A stretch of 64,000 nt of DNA. Origin: Saccharina japonica (taxonomy: Eukaryota; Sar; Phaeophyceae; Laminariales; Laminariaceae). Positions 42,740 through 55,154 of this stretch are shown one piece after another (the stretch's first letter is position 1; each line of letters opens with the position of its first letter). The stretch lies in assembly GCA_008828725.1 (NCBI GenBank), contig MEHQ01001746.1, positions 449,846 to 513,845 on the forward strand, given 5' to 3'. Below the pieces are notes generated by a model. The model saw only the letters and a list, made by a program, of their open reading frames with translations, ran no database searches and was not told the DNA's origin. The position numbers and the translations under genes were made by a program.

Positions 42740-43030
42740 AGCTGCGACGGGCAGTACAAACACAAGAGCGACGAGAAAGAACCACCAAGGAAAAACACCG
42801 AGAAAAAAACAGGCCCGCCATCCACCAAGCCAGACCGTATACTCGTACTTACGAGTATTTCATACTACAGGGATAAGAACGAGAGGCAAAATCAAAAAGG
42901 AAAAAAAAAAATATACACACACACAACAGCCAAACAAAAACAAACAAAAACAAACAAACAAAAAATAACCACCCAGAGGGAAAAATACCGAGAAAAAAAC
43001 AGGCTCGCCATCCACCAAGCCAGGCAGGGC
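42740..43030. repeat. Spaced direct duplication
   Basis: CACCGAGAAAAAAACAGGCC (42798) and ACCGAGAAAAAAACAGGCTC (42987) start two copies of a 50-bp segment ending CCATCCACCAAGCCAG, with a purine-rich spacer. Confidence 0.8.
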
Positions 43031-43329
43031 TGGAATATCCGTGTCAGAGGCCGCAGCAGCATCACCAAGGAAGGGCTGGGGAACCCTTATACGTGGCCGG
43101 AGCATGATCACCAGGGGTTGCGTCGCCACCACCAGGGGCTGAGACGTCACCGGGCGGTATGACCAGTGGTCACGAACATCACCACCAGAACCTGGAGTGT
43201 CGTCGCTGGGAGCCACGCCCACTATGCCCCGGTTCGAAGCTGCTGGTTCGCTCGAGGTGGTGCTTTGTAATCCGGGCCGCACCGAGGGTGCGTCATCACA
43301 TGACCATCAGTAGGAGGTTCAATCAAAAG

Positions 43330-43577
43330 AGGCGTGCTACGATAGAGGTAGCACTTTTGGCGGAAACGTTTTCCGAATGATCAGGCTCCTTAACCCAAAA
43401 TCGTCAGAGTTTCATACTCGTGTAGTGACGTTTTTATACTAGACTCAGGCCATGGAAGTATTAATCGGGTAGCACTTTTATTTCCCACCGAAACCCATTT
43501 TTCGGCGACGTATGGAGCTCCTCAAGTTAGGAGCTCAAAAAAATCATGGTGCACCTCTATCGTAGCAGGCGTCAAAA
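43330..43577. mobile_element. A element
   Basis: GAGGCGTGCTACGATAGAGG to CACCTCTATCGTAGCAGGCG, 248 bp, without insertions. It can serve as a reference copy. Confidence 0.85.
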
Positions 43578-43684
43578 CGTCGTGCACACCTTCGATGAAA
43601 CGCTCATCTAGAGAGCAACGGGGCAGAATCCCCGCCAAGTGGGTGGAGGATAAAAACAAGGTGATACGAATGCCAACAATATCC

Positions 43685-43985
43685 CCAGGTGCCACCCGCT
43701 CCCGGCAGAAGCATCGCCTGGATTCGACGGCTCATCAACATCTAGGGTTCCCGGAACGTGGGCATGTGAGGTCGCTGGATCAGCATCGCCTAGGATCGTC
43801 GGAGCGTTGGCACCTGGGACATTTGAATCGCCATCGCCTGGGATCGCCGGAGTACCAGCATCTGGGTCAGCCAGAACCTTATCGCCTGGGATCACCTAAA
43901 CATCAGGGTTAGCCGGAACATTATCGCCTGGGATCACCTGAAGATCAGCATCTGGGATCGCTAGATCGTCATTGGTTGAGTCACC
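43685..43985. repeat. Minisatellite with CATCGCCTGGGATC motif
   Basis: Units of about 33-54 bp (ATCGCCTGGGATCRCCKGA). Both strands carry open frames; the minus reading has a Pro/Gly/Asp periodicity, but no start or splice context supports a gene. Confidence 0.75.
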
Positions 43986-44332
43986 GGATCGACTCCGCCT
44001 GCTTCATCCGGGGTCGCACGCTTTTCGTGCCAGCTGCGCATAACTCGTGTCTCCACACAAGTGAATGATAGGGTATTAGTCTGTTGGGATACATGTATAC
44101 TTATGGAAGGCTGTTCAACTACCCACCGCCCGAATTAAGCATTATCAACACTCTCCCCCCATGGAACGACGGTATAGTTTGAAGACTCACATCGAATGTC
44201 GAATCGAGTGTACGGGGGCAGACGTGCCAAAGTGATGCGGGTCCAATATCTGGACATCCAGAGAGATACTTCGTCAGGTTCTCGACATAAGGGGAAATCC
44301 CCAAAAACTGTTAACGTTTGCTATGGGAGGCA

Positions 44333-44408
44333 GTGTCAATCGAACCCACGATCCCACACACCCATGCCTTGCCGACGACGCCATCGGTTAGACTATTTGT
44401 CTGTTGGG
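44333..44408 (-). repeat. tRNA-like segment, possible second SINE head
   Basis: Read on the minus strand it has an A-box-like TAGTCTAACCGATGG and a B-box-like GTGGGTTCGATT at tRNA spacing. Acceptor-stem pairing is not convincing, so it is listed as tRNA-derived, not as a gene. Confidence 0.3.
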
Positions 44409-44559
44409 CTACTGGTAAACAATTGACCAACTACGCACCCGAACGAAACCATACAACAAGAACAATCCTAGAACAGAAATCACCCGTCAGGTTCGGATGG
44501 TAATGATAGCGGAGTACAACCGCCGGCAAACACCGGGGCAGGATATTCGTATTCCGCAC

Positions 44560-44790
44560 AGGACGACAAAGAGCTACTTACTTGCGACATCCACGACATC
44601 CACGGCCTTCATTTACACCCGTATGCCAACCTCTGCTTCCAACACGCGGGCCATCAACATTGGGGCCAAGCCGCCGAAACTGACTGCACAATCAACAGTG
44701 GAGGCGGACCTGGCCTTGGCAATCAGCTTTGGGGACAAGGGGGCTACCTGCCCATTGAACTTCGGGACGCAGTTGAGCCTCAAGTCCTAG
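44560..44790 (+). mobile_element. Decayed copia-like RNase H fragment
   Basis: A short open stretch contains AINIGAKPPKLTAQSTVEAD, which resembles the Ty1/copia RNase H region that normally reads like W-x-S-K-K-Q-x-x-V-A-x-S-T-x-E-A-E-Y. The family's Trp and Tyr are missing and the frame ends soon after. No long terminal repeats or other domains were found nearby, so this is a relic at best. Confidence 0.3.
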
Positions 44791-44799
44791 GTTAAGGCA

Positions 44800-47700
44800 A
44801 ATGCGGACCAAGCATGTCTCCTGAAGACGACAGGCGTCTAGATCCACAAGATCGAACCGCTAGAAGCGTGGAATGCAATACGTCCTCTACCAATCATGTA
44901 CTGTGTCGCATGTTCGCTTTATCGGGGGCAGATAGAGGCCCAATTCCGTGGTAAAAAAACCTGGTTACTGCAATGTTCTTATCGCGTTGTGTCGTAGCGT
45001 ATACCGTTCATCTTCCCTGTAGCAATGTAATGGCCGCGGTTGCTCACGCTTTGGCGATTGAGACAGAACACATCAACTACCAAGGAATGGCTCATCTTGA
45101 CAAGTTGAACGAGTACAACTCGATAGGGTACTGTGGTTTAATGGCAATCTTAGCTACGTTGTTTCCAGTGCTCCTTCAGCATGTATGCCAAATGTATCCC
45201 TAAAGCTTCCACCCGTTGGCGAGTACAAACTGGGAGTGCAGCACATTCGAGCAGTGATGTCTCTCAAACTTTATATATGGCAGTCTCTAGCATGCTGTAA
45301 ATTGCTGGCAGTGCCCCTTGCCTCCTTTGTTTACGAGGCAGTTCACTCCTACGCTTGATACGGAAAGGACGGGATCGCTGGTATAGGCGACTACCGCCTT
45401 GTTCATATTCGAAGGGCTAATTGGAATATGCTTCACGTATGATTCTCATATTTACTGCGCGCTGATAGTATATCTTGTAGAAAATGCAGAAATACGTACA
45501 GACAGGTATTTGTCATTCCCGCTTGTTTTGTGTTCATCTTGTTGGGCATCATAACAGAATGAAACGGATGTGCGTACTTCGTGTACATTTACGATATATG
45601 TATATCTTAAATGTATAATTGCTGTTGCTCGTATTTTGGAATTGTGACATGTAAATTAGAACGAGTAATACCTGGTACACTCCATGTAAGTTGGGTTGGG
45701 AATTTCACTGCAATTCGATACGTACTATATAGCAGTAGTTGATTAGTCAAATGTCACTTCCATCGAGGGGTTGTATTAAGTAGCCAGCAGAATCTAGTCG
45801 CTGCTCTAGTCGCTGATAGGCAACACAACGCCTGGTATACGTACTCGTAGCTAAAAATAGTACGAACAGCGACAGCCCAGTTTGGTGGGTTACACAGCAG
45901 CAGGTACGCAGCAGCTTTTATGTGTATTTTACATATTAAGCCCCAGGTCACCAGTTTTCGAAGTGCCAAGCACTCGTACGGATGTATTTGACTGGACGGT
46001 TACTTGTAGTTTCCAGGTTGTAAGAAGAACCACTTGAGTTCAGTTTGGAATTCCGTGGTCCCAGATGTTGGCATATTATTATAGAGTTGTCTGTGTTTAC
46101 TGAGGTTCGCCTGTTTTGATCCTAATGCGAAAATGGTCTCGAGCTCGCCCTCCCCCCCTCGCGATATGTTCATCCTTTGCTCTTCGGCAACAGTACCAAC
46201 ACCAATGGCCTTGGGTCACCAGTACAGCATTCGTACATCTGAGCCTGAACCTCAAGCTTACTAGAGCTCATTTAAGAGTGATTCGATCGTTTTCTTCTCG
46301 AATTGCATCTCGCTTGTCATCAGCATACATTTCACCTCTCGATGCCTACATCAGCGGCACGTTGACACACAAGTTACAAGCCACCTACACCGTATAGGTG
46401 ATACCTCTCGCACGTTATGCATGCATCTGTAGTAGCTGCTGCTTACTCAACGATTGACAAGTTGCGCCGAGATAGAAGCATCTCTTAGCCGATGTCGATC
46501 GGTGCCTTGAGAGCGGTGCGCGCTGCTGCTGTTGCGGTTGTTGCTACCGACGCGGCAAGTGCTCGACCACCACAGGGATTGGGCCGGTGCCACGGATAAC
46601 GGGTGTGTGAACTATGTTGGAGCGGCTTATCTCATCATGCAATATTCGGCAAAAATACACGTGGCGGTGATGGCTGCAATAATCTGAATTGGGAGGAAAT
46701 GGCACAAGCCGCAGGAAGCTTGAAACCACATCGATCTCAAGCTAGCCGTGTCTTCTTTGCGATATATCAAGTACTAGACTACATAAATATAAGGTACCAC
46801 CAGGTATTTATGTATTCGGTGGCCGTGCGACAATGTCCTGCGCGTGTGTCATAATAGATGTTTTGTCAATCCGCCACTATTGGTTGATCGGAAATATTGA
46901 CACACCCGCACAGGACAAATTGCCACAAAATAATAGCACGACAGGGTGATCAATCTCGTCGAACCCAATCCGCCCAGTCATTTCGTTTCTGCAACGGAGC
47001 CTCGAGGAGTGTTCTAACTTTCTCTATACTACGACTCCACACTTTCCAGTAACATTTAGCGTTACCCTTACGTTACTCTTATTAATAGGAGTTTCCGCAC
47101 ACGATCAACACGCAATTTATTTTCGGAAATTGAAGCGACACAAAAACAGCAGCTCTACGTACACGTTGATGTGTTTGAGCAAATACGGATCCTTTGGCTG
47201 TAAGGGGTGCAAACGTTTATGTCGATATACACACAACGGCTCACGGGAATGAGCCAGCATTCAACTCGTGACGGCATGCGGGTCCTCATGGAAGTCTCGA
47301 CATCAGAGCCGCCCGCATAGCGACCAGCGGCTCCGGCGTGGATCAATCAATTAATGCACTCTCCATTTCAAAATGCAATGGCGATTCCGTCCGGGAGCGT
47401 ACGGCTCCAAGAGGGTTTGCACAAATAAACACGAGGCGTCGAATTATGGATGTGGATAAACAAACACGAGAAATCGAATTATGGGTACGTACAATGATAT
47501 CAAATCACGCGTACGTAATCTGTACATACATACGAAACTATGCCACCCCGTGACTCCTTCTCCTGTACCACACCGCTCGGTGATATAAAAAATGCAGGGT
47601 AGAGTACGCGGTGACCAGAAGGGCAAGTTCGAAAACGGAAAAAAAGGAACAGACCGTAACCAACCAAGGCCACCCGCAAACAAATATCATCACAACATAC

Positions 47701-48990
47701 AAAGCGCGACCCCACCCCCACCCACCCCCCCACCCCATACACCCTATGAAATCCCCGACACACTTGACTGGACTTGAACACAATGCCTACTACTCATATA
47801 CGTCATAATCATCAAGTCTAAATAAATGGTTTGACGGAATGTGGGGGGGCTACACAACGACAGCTCTGGCTGCCCGATGGCACGTTCAAGCGACCGTGAA
47901 CTGCTGCGGGACAGGAAACACGCCTCCTTCGACGACCATGAAGCAAATGACGGGAATGCCATCCTCTGTCTCCGCGATGCTCATACAGCAATAGCCCTAA
48001 CCTAGGAGCTATGCACATAAACGGGCGCCTCCGGCATTTCTCGATGCTTTCGCCATGCCAACACAAGAAACCGAACTATGGTGCCCCCCGTGCCTGCTTC
48101 CCTTGCGGTCAAAAATATGTATTGAGTATATATAATACGTGGTGATTTCAGAATAGACTAGAAATCGGTAAATGGAATCGATCAAAAACAACACCAGCAA
48201 ATACACGAGTACACGACAAACTACGAACAACGCAACCCGACTCTGCGTCGTATCAGGTACATCCTATCAGGTGCCTTCAACGGATGTTGGCCGGAACGTA
48301 CCCCTTGTACGCCACGAAAAACAAATACGGGGAAACCTGCATTCACAAACGCTAGCGTGTTGCACTGGGAAATTACTCTGTGTACCACAATATTACTCCT
48401 GGAGCAACACTGCGAAAGTTAGACTACGGTACTACAACCGCGTATACTGCACACGTACCATGTATTAAATTGTTTTTTTTACTGGGAAATCAATGTACCA
48501 GTCTTAGGTGCGTACTTATCTATCTATAGTGTCAAGTATTACGGGTGCCACGCCAACGTCACTCTTTGGGGGCAAAAACTCCGTGTTGCTTATCGTGTAG
48601 ACCTCTTTCAAGTGCCACATCGCATAAAGTGCGGCGGCTGGACAAGCATGATGCGAAAGCAGCAAACACCTATAAGTGCAGCGGGGGCATATATAGCATG
48701 TTACGAAAGCAGCCCACGAGAACCCCTGTTTTCCCAGGTTGCCACCACGCGGTGGACGATTAAACCGCCTTCCAAGACTACCCCCTCTTACACCCCCCCC
48801 CTGTGTGTGTTAGCGCATTGCATAGCTTAAATTCCCGCCAACATCTCCAAGAACAACTTAGCGCGAATCACAAAATAAAGCCAAAATGCAACCCGTCGCA
48901 TGTATAGGTACAGCTACAGCGCCCCGAAAACTACTGGACCAAAAGTTCGCGCAGGTCATAAAAGACCCCGCCAATACGGACCCCTCGCGC
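44800..48990. other. Region without supported genes
   Basis: Low repeat density compared with the rest of the window. Open frames are short and lack convincing splice context. A short minus-strand stretch at about 47890-47990 reads SIAETEDGIPVICFMVVEGG, possibly a terminal exon, but no partner is found. (TATATA) and TACCAGGTA motifs are scattered. Confidence 0.45.
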
Positions 48991-48998
48991 GTGCACGC

Positions 48999-51900
48999 TT
49001 ACTCCTTCTCGAACAGACGCGACAACGATTTCTCTTGGGGCAAGGCAGAAACGGAAAACGAGCGCTCGCGGCCGCCGCTCATGGTGCGCTTCTCCTCACC
49101 GAACGTGCGGCCGGAGGCATCCCGAACGCAATGGCAACGCGCGCCGTCGCTTCTATCGTATCCCATGTCAACCCCGTCCACACTCTCGCCGTACATCGCC
49201 GGGGGACTCGAACCGCCCTCGAAGTAGCGGCTGCTTCTACGCCATGGAAGGGCCGGGGTAACAGGGGTCCCGGTGCAGCTGGGGGGGAAGACTGAGCCGG
49301 AGGCGGAGTCGTACTGGACTCCGGTGCCGAGGCAGCTGGCGCAAAAGTTATCGGCACCGCTTTCGCGGAAGGCCGATCCCGCCGCGGAATCCCAGCGGAA
49401 GTCTATTCCGCCTCCGCGAGGGCTCGGGAAATCGGTCTTTGACCTGCGGTGGCGAAAGGACGCGCGTAGGTTGCGCGAGGACCCAGCAACTTCTAGGCCG
49501 ATTACGTCGTCATCGACGGTGTGCGCGCGGTGGCGCCCGCTCGCGTGACCTTCGCTGAACAGGCCGTCGATGGGCGAGAGGGGCAGGTTCCTGGCCTTCC
49601 GAGAGGGGGCGCCGGTCGAGGTGTTCGTGAAGCCGGGCTCCCCGACGACGGCTAGGCTAGCGTTCGCCCGAGAAACGCTCAGTATGTTAGCGCTGCCGCT
49701 GCTGCCGAAAAACGAGTCGCCGCGGGGCAAACTCGCGAAGGACTCGAATACCCCCGCGTCCTCCAGAGTGCGCCGGCCGCCAACACCGGAGCCGTTGATC
49801 GAGCGTTGGGAAGGTGCCGATGCCTCCCGCATGCGGTTATCCCCAGCAATGAAGCTCCTCCCACTGGTACGCGGCCAGTCCATGGCTACAGAGCCGCACG
49901 CCGAGTCCGAGCGCGGGTTGGGATAGGGAGCTAGGGCTACAGAATCGCTTGCGGAATCCGAGCGCATGTTTGGGTAGGGGCGCTGGCTGGTGGAAGACGA
50001 GCCCCCCGCAGAGTTAGTCGGCGCGGCAGTCACGTTTTTTCCAGACCTGTCCTTGTCGAGGAAATCAGAGGCAGAATCCAGTGCCCCGCTTGGGACGTCG
50101 AGGTCGAACCCAATGATCGCGCCCCTTGCACGCTCTGAATTCGATTTCGAGCACGACGACGACAACAACGACCATGGGAAGGAACGTGCTTAGTTGATAG
50201 TGCCATTTACGCGTACCAGTTATTTTAACATTGTTACGAGCGTACGAGCGAATGTCAATATCTAATCAACACGGCGTTGAAAAGTAGGGACCCCTTTCGA
50301 GATGGCTTTAGCCACCGTCCGATCAGGATCCAACGGACAACACTACAGCAGTTGCAAGTACCCTGCCTGCACGGGCGTTTGGCGACAGTTGTACGATCAA
50401 TATGGTATTTTAGTGTGTTGTCGACTACATGGCAATGGTGATTAGAAATTGATATGTCGACGATGAATCACTCATAAACGGCTACCACGGAGAGAAGAAA
50501 CGCCAGGAAGATCAAATAAGGAGGCTTGCTTGAAGCATCATCATGTTCGCGCGCAATTTAATTGTTTGCTTTCTCATCCCATTCATCGTCTTCGCCCTTG
50601 TTTTATCTTCTCCTTCCTAGTCGTAACTCAGATCCGTGGTCACAAAGTAGGCTCTTTTCCCTCCTCCCCCACTACGGTTCGTGCCTTGCATTTTTATCTC
50701 GAGAAGACGTCTGCCCTTTCTTCCCTTGTCGGCTCGCATGGAATTGCGTCTACCCACGCTACTAGGCACTCAATCTCAGGAATTGATCCGTTTTCTATTC
50801 ATTTTTGCAAATAAGCTCAAAAGTCCGACCCACGTGAGATTCGAACCCCGGAAACCAACTATTAGTAGCATTCGAAGGTATCACTATTAGTAGACCATCG
50901 GGGCAATGTGCAGCATAACTACAAGCTAATGAGAAGTAGTTAGTACAGTAGTTTAGTTATTAGTCATTAGTTGGGTGGCAAAGTAAGCAGACTACGTACA
51001 GTAACCTGATTTAAGTTTCTCTTCACGATGGACTGCGATGGACTTTTTTTTAAGTATGTCCTTAATGCAACGACTCACTACTACGTACGGACGGGTCGCA
51101 AGCATGTTCTAAATGCTTAGCCGATGAGAGCCACTCGGTCAAGTTATTACCTTGATTCTTGACATTCTTGAAGTCCTTTTCAATATCTTATCACTTTTCG
51201 TGTTCGCGATATGATAAGCATCGCGAGTGGGAATATCTGGTACTCTTGCGACAGCAACATAATTTTTGGGCGTGTCAAGGTTTGAGCGAGGTACAGGGCC
51301 ACATATGCCCGAGCGGCACAACGCGATATGTTTTTGTTGCAATATGTTTCCACACTATTTCCAAGTGGTTTGTCCCCAAATTCGTGGGACCAGTTCTTAA
51401 GGGGTTAAGGAGCACCGTCGTTCAGAAAATGTCCAATTCAGCCAAAAAAAAAAGGTATACTTCTTCTACCTCTATCGTAGCACGCGTCATACAAGTACAT
51501 CAATATACAGCAAAAGTCCTTAAACTCACCAAAACTGGAGCTTTTTCGCTGCAGCGCCGTCGCACTGCTAGGACCCTCGTCTTCCGCGATGCTTCCCGGC
51601 GCCTTGTGCGGTAGCGAATATAACTTTCTTTTGGGCTCGGCGCCTTGCGCCAGGTCCACGGAATCGTTTTCCCATCCGGAAGGCGGCACGCCTCCCACAG
51701 ATGACGGCGCTTCCGTGCTCATCGCTGTCATGGGCGAAGCGGTGCCCTCTTCCACCCGGTTCTGCTTCGTCTTGATAGCCTTCATCGGGATGGCGGGCAG
51801 TGCTCCTGCCGCCCTCGCTTCCACCCGGCTTTGTTTCGTTTTTGCCGAGATGGGCGGTGTTGGTGCCATTCCTTTCGGGGGATTCTGATTGGTCGGTGTG

Positions 51901-52126
51901 GGCAGCAGCGTACTAACCATCGAGTGGTCTCCCCTAGGCCTCGCCTCGCTCGACGAGCTGGAGCGAGGGCTGGGAGGGACCGCGCCGGGGACATCATGGA
52001 TGCCGAGCTTTTCTTTGTGAGGAGGAGGGGGAGGAGGAGGGTTTCCTTCAGAGGTTGGCCGGCTTGGGTCAGTAGTAGTAGGACTAGTGGCCTGCTTTTT
52101 CGTCTGGGCTTCGATGTCGACCACGT
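48999..52126 (-). CDS. Unrecognised disordered protein, two 3' exons
   Basis: Exon 51530-52126 (acceptor CTGCAG|, donor TTTG|GTGAGT) and last exon 48999-50134 (acceptor ATTCAG|, stop TAA at 48999-49001) join in phase 1 and give about 577 residues. An acceptor at 50188 fits the same phase. The first exon is Pro/Ser/Thr-rich with a Pro run. The second is Ser/Gly/Arg-rich with recurring DSAS-type units (SDSASDSVALAPY, SDSACGSVAM, YDSASGSVF). No catalytic motif or membrane segment is seen. The gene starts upstream of 52126; I could not find that exon. The intron contains a SINE and fragments of A and B elements. This could be the regulatory tail of a larger protein. Confidence 0.55.
50569..50905 (-). 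mobile_element. tRNA-headed SINE, near full length
   Basis: Minus-strand copy with a recognisable head at 50826-50903 (TGGTCTACTAATAG.. and GTTCGAATCTCACG), the body and the 3' GGGATGAG. It sits in the intron of the 48999-52126 gene in the same orientation as that gene. Confidence 0.8.
51344..51492. mobile_element. B element joined to A-element fragment
   Basis: A B element (TTTCCACACTATTTCCAAGT .. CAGTTCTTAAGGGGTTAA) runs straight into the right half of an A element (GGAGCACCGTCGTTCAG .. CTCTATCGTAGCACGCGTC). The left half of A is missing. Confidence 0.75.
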
Positions 52127-52299
52127 CTGCAGCAATCAGGAAGGGAAAAAATAGAGATACACGGTTTCAGTTCGAGCGGTAATAGAGAGTCGGCATGCAA
52201 GAAGAGGGGAAAGGGGTCGTGGTAGGGTGTTCCAGATGGGGAAAAGTAGAGGGGGGTGGTCGCAACTGGACCCCCGAAACACAGACAGCATGCAAGAAG

Positions 52300-53000
52300 A
52301 GGGAAGGGCATGTTCGGCTGTCAAAAACAAAAAAGGGTCGTCTTCAGGCGATAATAAAAAGGAGCTGTGTTCATGTGTTACCATAGAGGGCCATCTTTAC
52401 GTACTAAAAGGGGGTTATCTTCGGTTGTTTTTAAGTTTACATGGGCCATGTTCAGCTTGTCAAAACAAGGCCTATTCGCGTGCTAAAAAGGGCCAAGTTC
52501 AGCTATTAAAAGGGGTCATGTTTATATTATAGGGTGTTAAAAAGGAGCCATGCTTGAGTGTTAAAAAAAGGGGGGTCGCGTTCGGTTTGATAAAAAGGTC
52601 GTGTTCAGGTGTGAAAAGGGTATTGCTCAGGCGTTAAACGTGGTCATGTTCTGGAACTCTCCGATTTCAATTTGTATCACCCCCCCCCCCCCCCCTCCCA
52701 ATCACGCAGTAACTAGTTGCCGTTTTGTTGAATACGTCACTTTGTATCGTCAATTTTTTCCGTGCGAAGTTTGCAAAAGGGTTGAAACTTAAAAGGGTTA
52801 ATGTTCGGGCGCTATAAGTTTAGTACTGTTTTCGTTGTTGGGAAGGGCCCGTGTTCAGGTAGGTGTTCAAAAAAAGGGGTTATGTTCGGGTTGTCTGCAG
52901 CTGTTACAAGGGGGACATGACTATTGTGGTGTTTAAAAAAAGGGGTCATGTTCAGGGTGGTGCTGAAAAGGATCACGTTTGGGTCTGAAAAGAGATAATA
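52300..53000. repeat. Degenerate GGGTCATGTTCAGG-TTAAAAA array
   Basis: About 15 diverged units of 25-45 bp (AAAAAGGGTCATGTTCAGGT), starting soon after the acceptor side of the exon ending at 52126. A weaker continuation runs to 53350. Confidence 0.75.
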
Positions 53001-54261
53001 AGATAGTAAGTGTTTGTTGAATAGGGTTTGTGTGGGTTCTTCACATGAAACCGACCTTTCTATATACCCGTCGACATCCAGCACACCCAGTGTCTGTGCC
53101 GATTCTTCCTCCTAGGGTTGAAAAGGGAACGTACGTACGTAGTGACGAGGTGTCCATATTCTAGTGTTTAAAACGGGAATCATGAACGCTTGATATAACG
53201 ACGAGGCGTGTTGAGGTGAGTCAGGCTCGGTCGGGTGTTTCAACGGGGGTCATGTGTGAGTCAGGCTCGGGTCGAAACAGGAGTCAGTCATGGCCAGATG
53301 CCAATAAAGCGTGATGTTCGTTTGTTAACAGGGTTCGTCTTATAGGGTGTTTCAGGTTCAGGCGCGACGAAACAAACGCACGCTCATGTAATACGTCAGT
53401 ACAGTATGTAGTCAGCCGACGCTGGAACATGCTCATAAAACATTTACGACGCACAGGCATTCGATAACTAGACTACATACTGGTGTTAGACTCCTCCGGA
53501 GTATATTTCAAAATAACCGTATCCGTCGACGGGAAATTAGAACCCATCAGTCCTTCCGTCGATGGCGATTGCAGCAGTGGTGATGGTGGTGGGCGTGGTG
53601 GTAGTGTGGCGCTTTCTACTGTTCGACCCGAAAATAAGTCGGCGGGACATTTTATTTGTACATTCCAAAAAACGAAATTAATTGTGGTGTTAGTGGTGGC
53701 GGTGATGTTGGTGTGATGCTTTGGTTGTGGTGGTGGTGGTGCTGTTTGTACTGGACTCATTGATGTCTTGCCGGGGCACCTGTTTCGGCCTCATTTTTTT
53801 GGGCGTGTGGTGGATCGACAATATCATTAATAAATACTAATCTTCATGAGCAACTGTATTTCCAGCTCAAAGACACACCTGTTTCGCAAACTGCCGCTTT
53901 GGATATATTTTCTTGGGTAATCTTGTGGCTTGTGACACTGCCGCCGCAGTGTACTCGTACGCCATAACAGGGGCTGACGAAAACCATGCACTATTAACAT
54001 TACTATTTTAGTATTAATAGTAGTCGCACGCTTTTCTTCTACTAAAAATAGCAGGATTTTCCTGGTCTCCTTGCGTCATTTGTATGAATGAATACGTGCG
54101 TAGTATGTTTCATTTCATAATATTTGTTTTTTTGGATTTTTGTTCAGAATTGTTTTCCTGGATTAGTATGGCTTGTGTTGTATTCTCGTATGTATATATA
54201 ATACCTTTTTTTTTGTTTTCTCTTTTTCTCTCGCATGCACCTGGATTGCTAGCAGGGTAGG

Positions 54262-54609
54262 TCTTGCCTGTCGTATAGGTCGCCCCGGTAGACCAGTGGT
54301 CAGCTTTAAAGGCTCGTACTGGCATTGGTACCCAAGTTCGAGTCCCACCGTGGTGAGATTTTTACTTTATTTGAAAAAATAAAAAGGAACCAATTGCTGA
54401 GAGCGCCTTCGTGGCGTGGGTAGGCGGAATCCGACGCAAGTCGACGAGGGAAGAAAGTGCTGAAATCTTCTCGCGATAAAAATCAAGGCAAGAACCGTAG
54501 TGGGGGGGGAGGGAGAGGAGCCTACTTTGTGACCCCGGATCTGAGTTACGACTAGGGAGGGAGAAAGACGGACGTGCGAAGATAATGAATGGGATGGACA
54601 AAAAAAATA
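54262..54609 (+). mobile_element. tRNA-headed SINE, fullest copy
   Basis: The head (about 54279-54358) has an A box TAGACCAGTGGTCA and a B box AAGTTCGAGTCCC. The shared body follows (GAGAGCGCC, GCGTGGGTAGGC, GTCGACGAGGGAAG, TCTCGCGATAAAAAT, CAAGGCAAGAACCGTAGTGG, CCCCGGATCTGAGTTACGAC), then GGGATGGAC and an A-rich tail. The structure is that of a RNA polymerase III-driven SINE mobilised by a LINE partner. Confidence 0.85.
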
Positions 54610-55154
54610 GAAAAAAATAAAAAAATAAAAAATATGGCATTGTCCGCTCTGCTTACTACACTGAGCGTAGTATCTCTGTGTCGTAGTTCTGTGACCACAG
54701 AACTGGTACCTTTTTAGGATGAAGAATCGGCACGGACACTGGGTGTGCTGGATGTCGACGGGTAGAAAGGAAGGTTTAATGTGAAGAACACACACACACA
54801 CACCCGTCACGTTGTCGGCATTTCACTTGCTTTACCCATTAATTTACGGTTATTGTTGATTTGGTTTCTCTTTGCCTCAGACTCTGACATAATCTATATC
54901 TCTTGAGGATTAGGAATCAGGACAGACACTCGGGGTACTGACGTAGTTGGGTAGACACAACGGTTCAATGTGAAGACAACACACACAGCACGGTAGCTTA
55001 TTATATAATACAGTTGGGAGAGTTCACAGCTGACGTGTTTCTTAGTTTATTATTAATACACCAAAATTTCGGTCACCCGGTTTCGCGCGGCCTCTCGGGT
55101 GCTAATTGTTGCTCGCCAAACCCTTGCGGAACAGGGAAATAAATATGTGTGATG

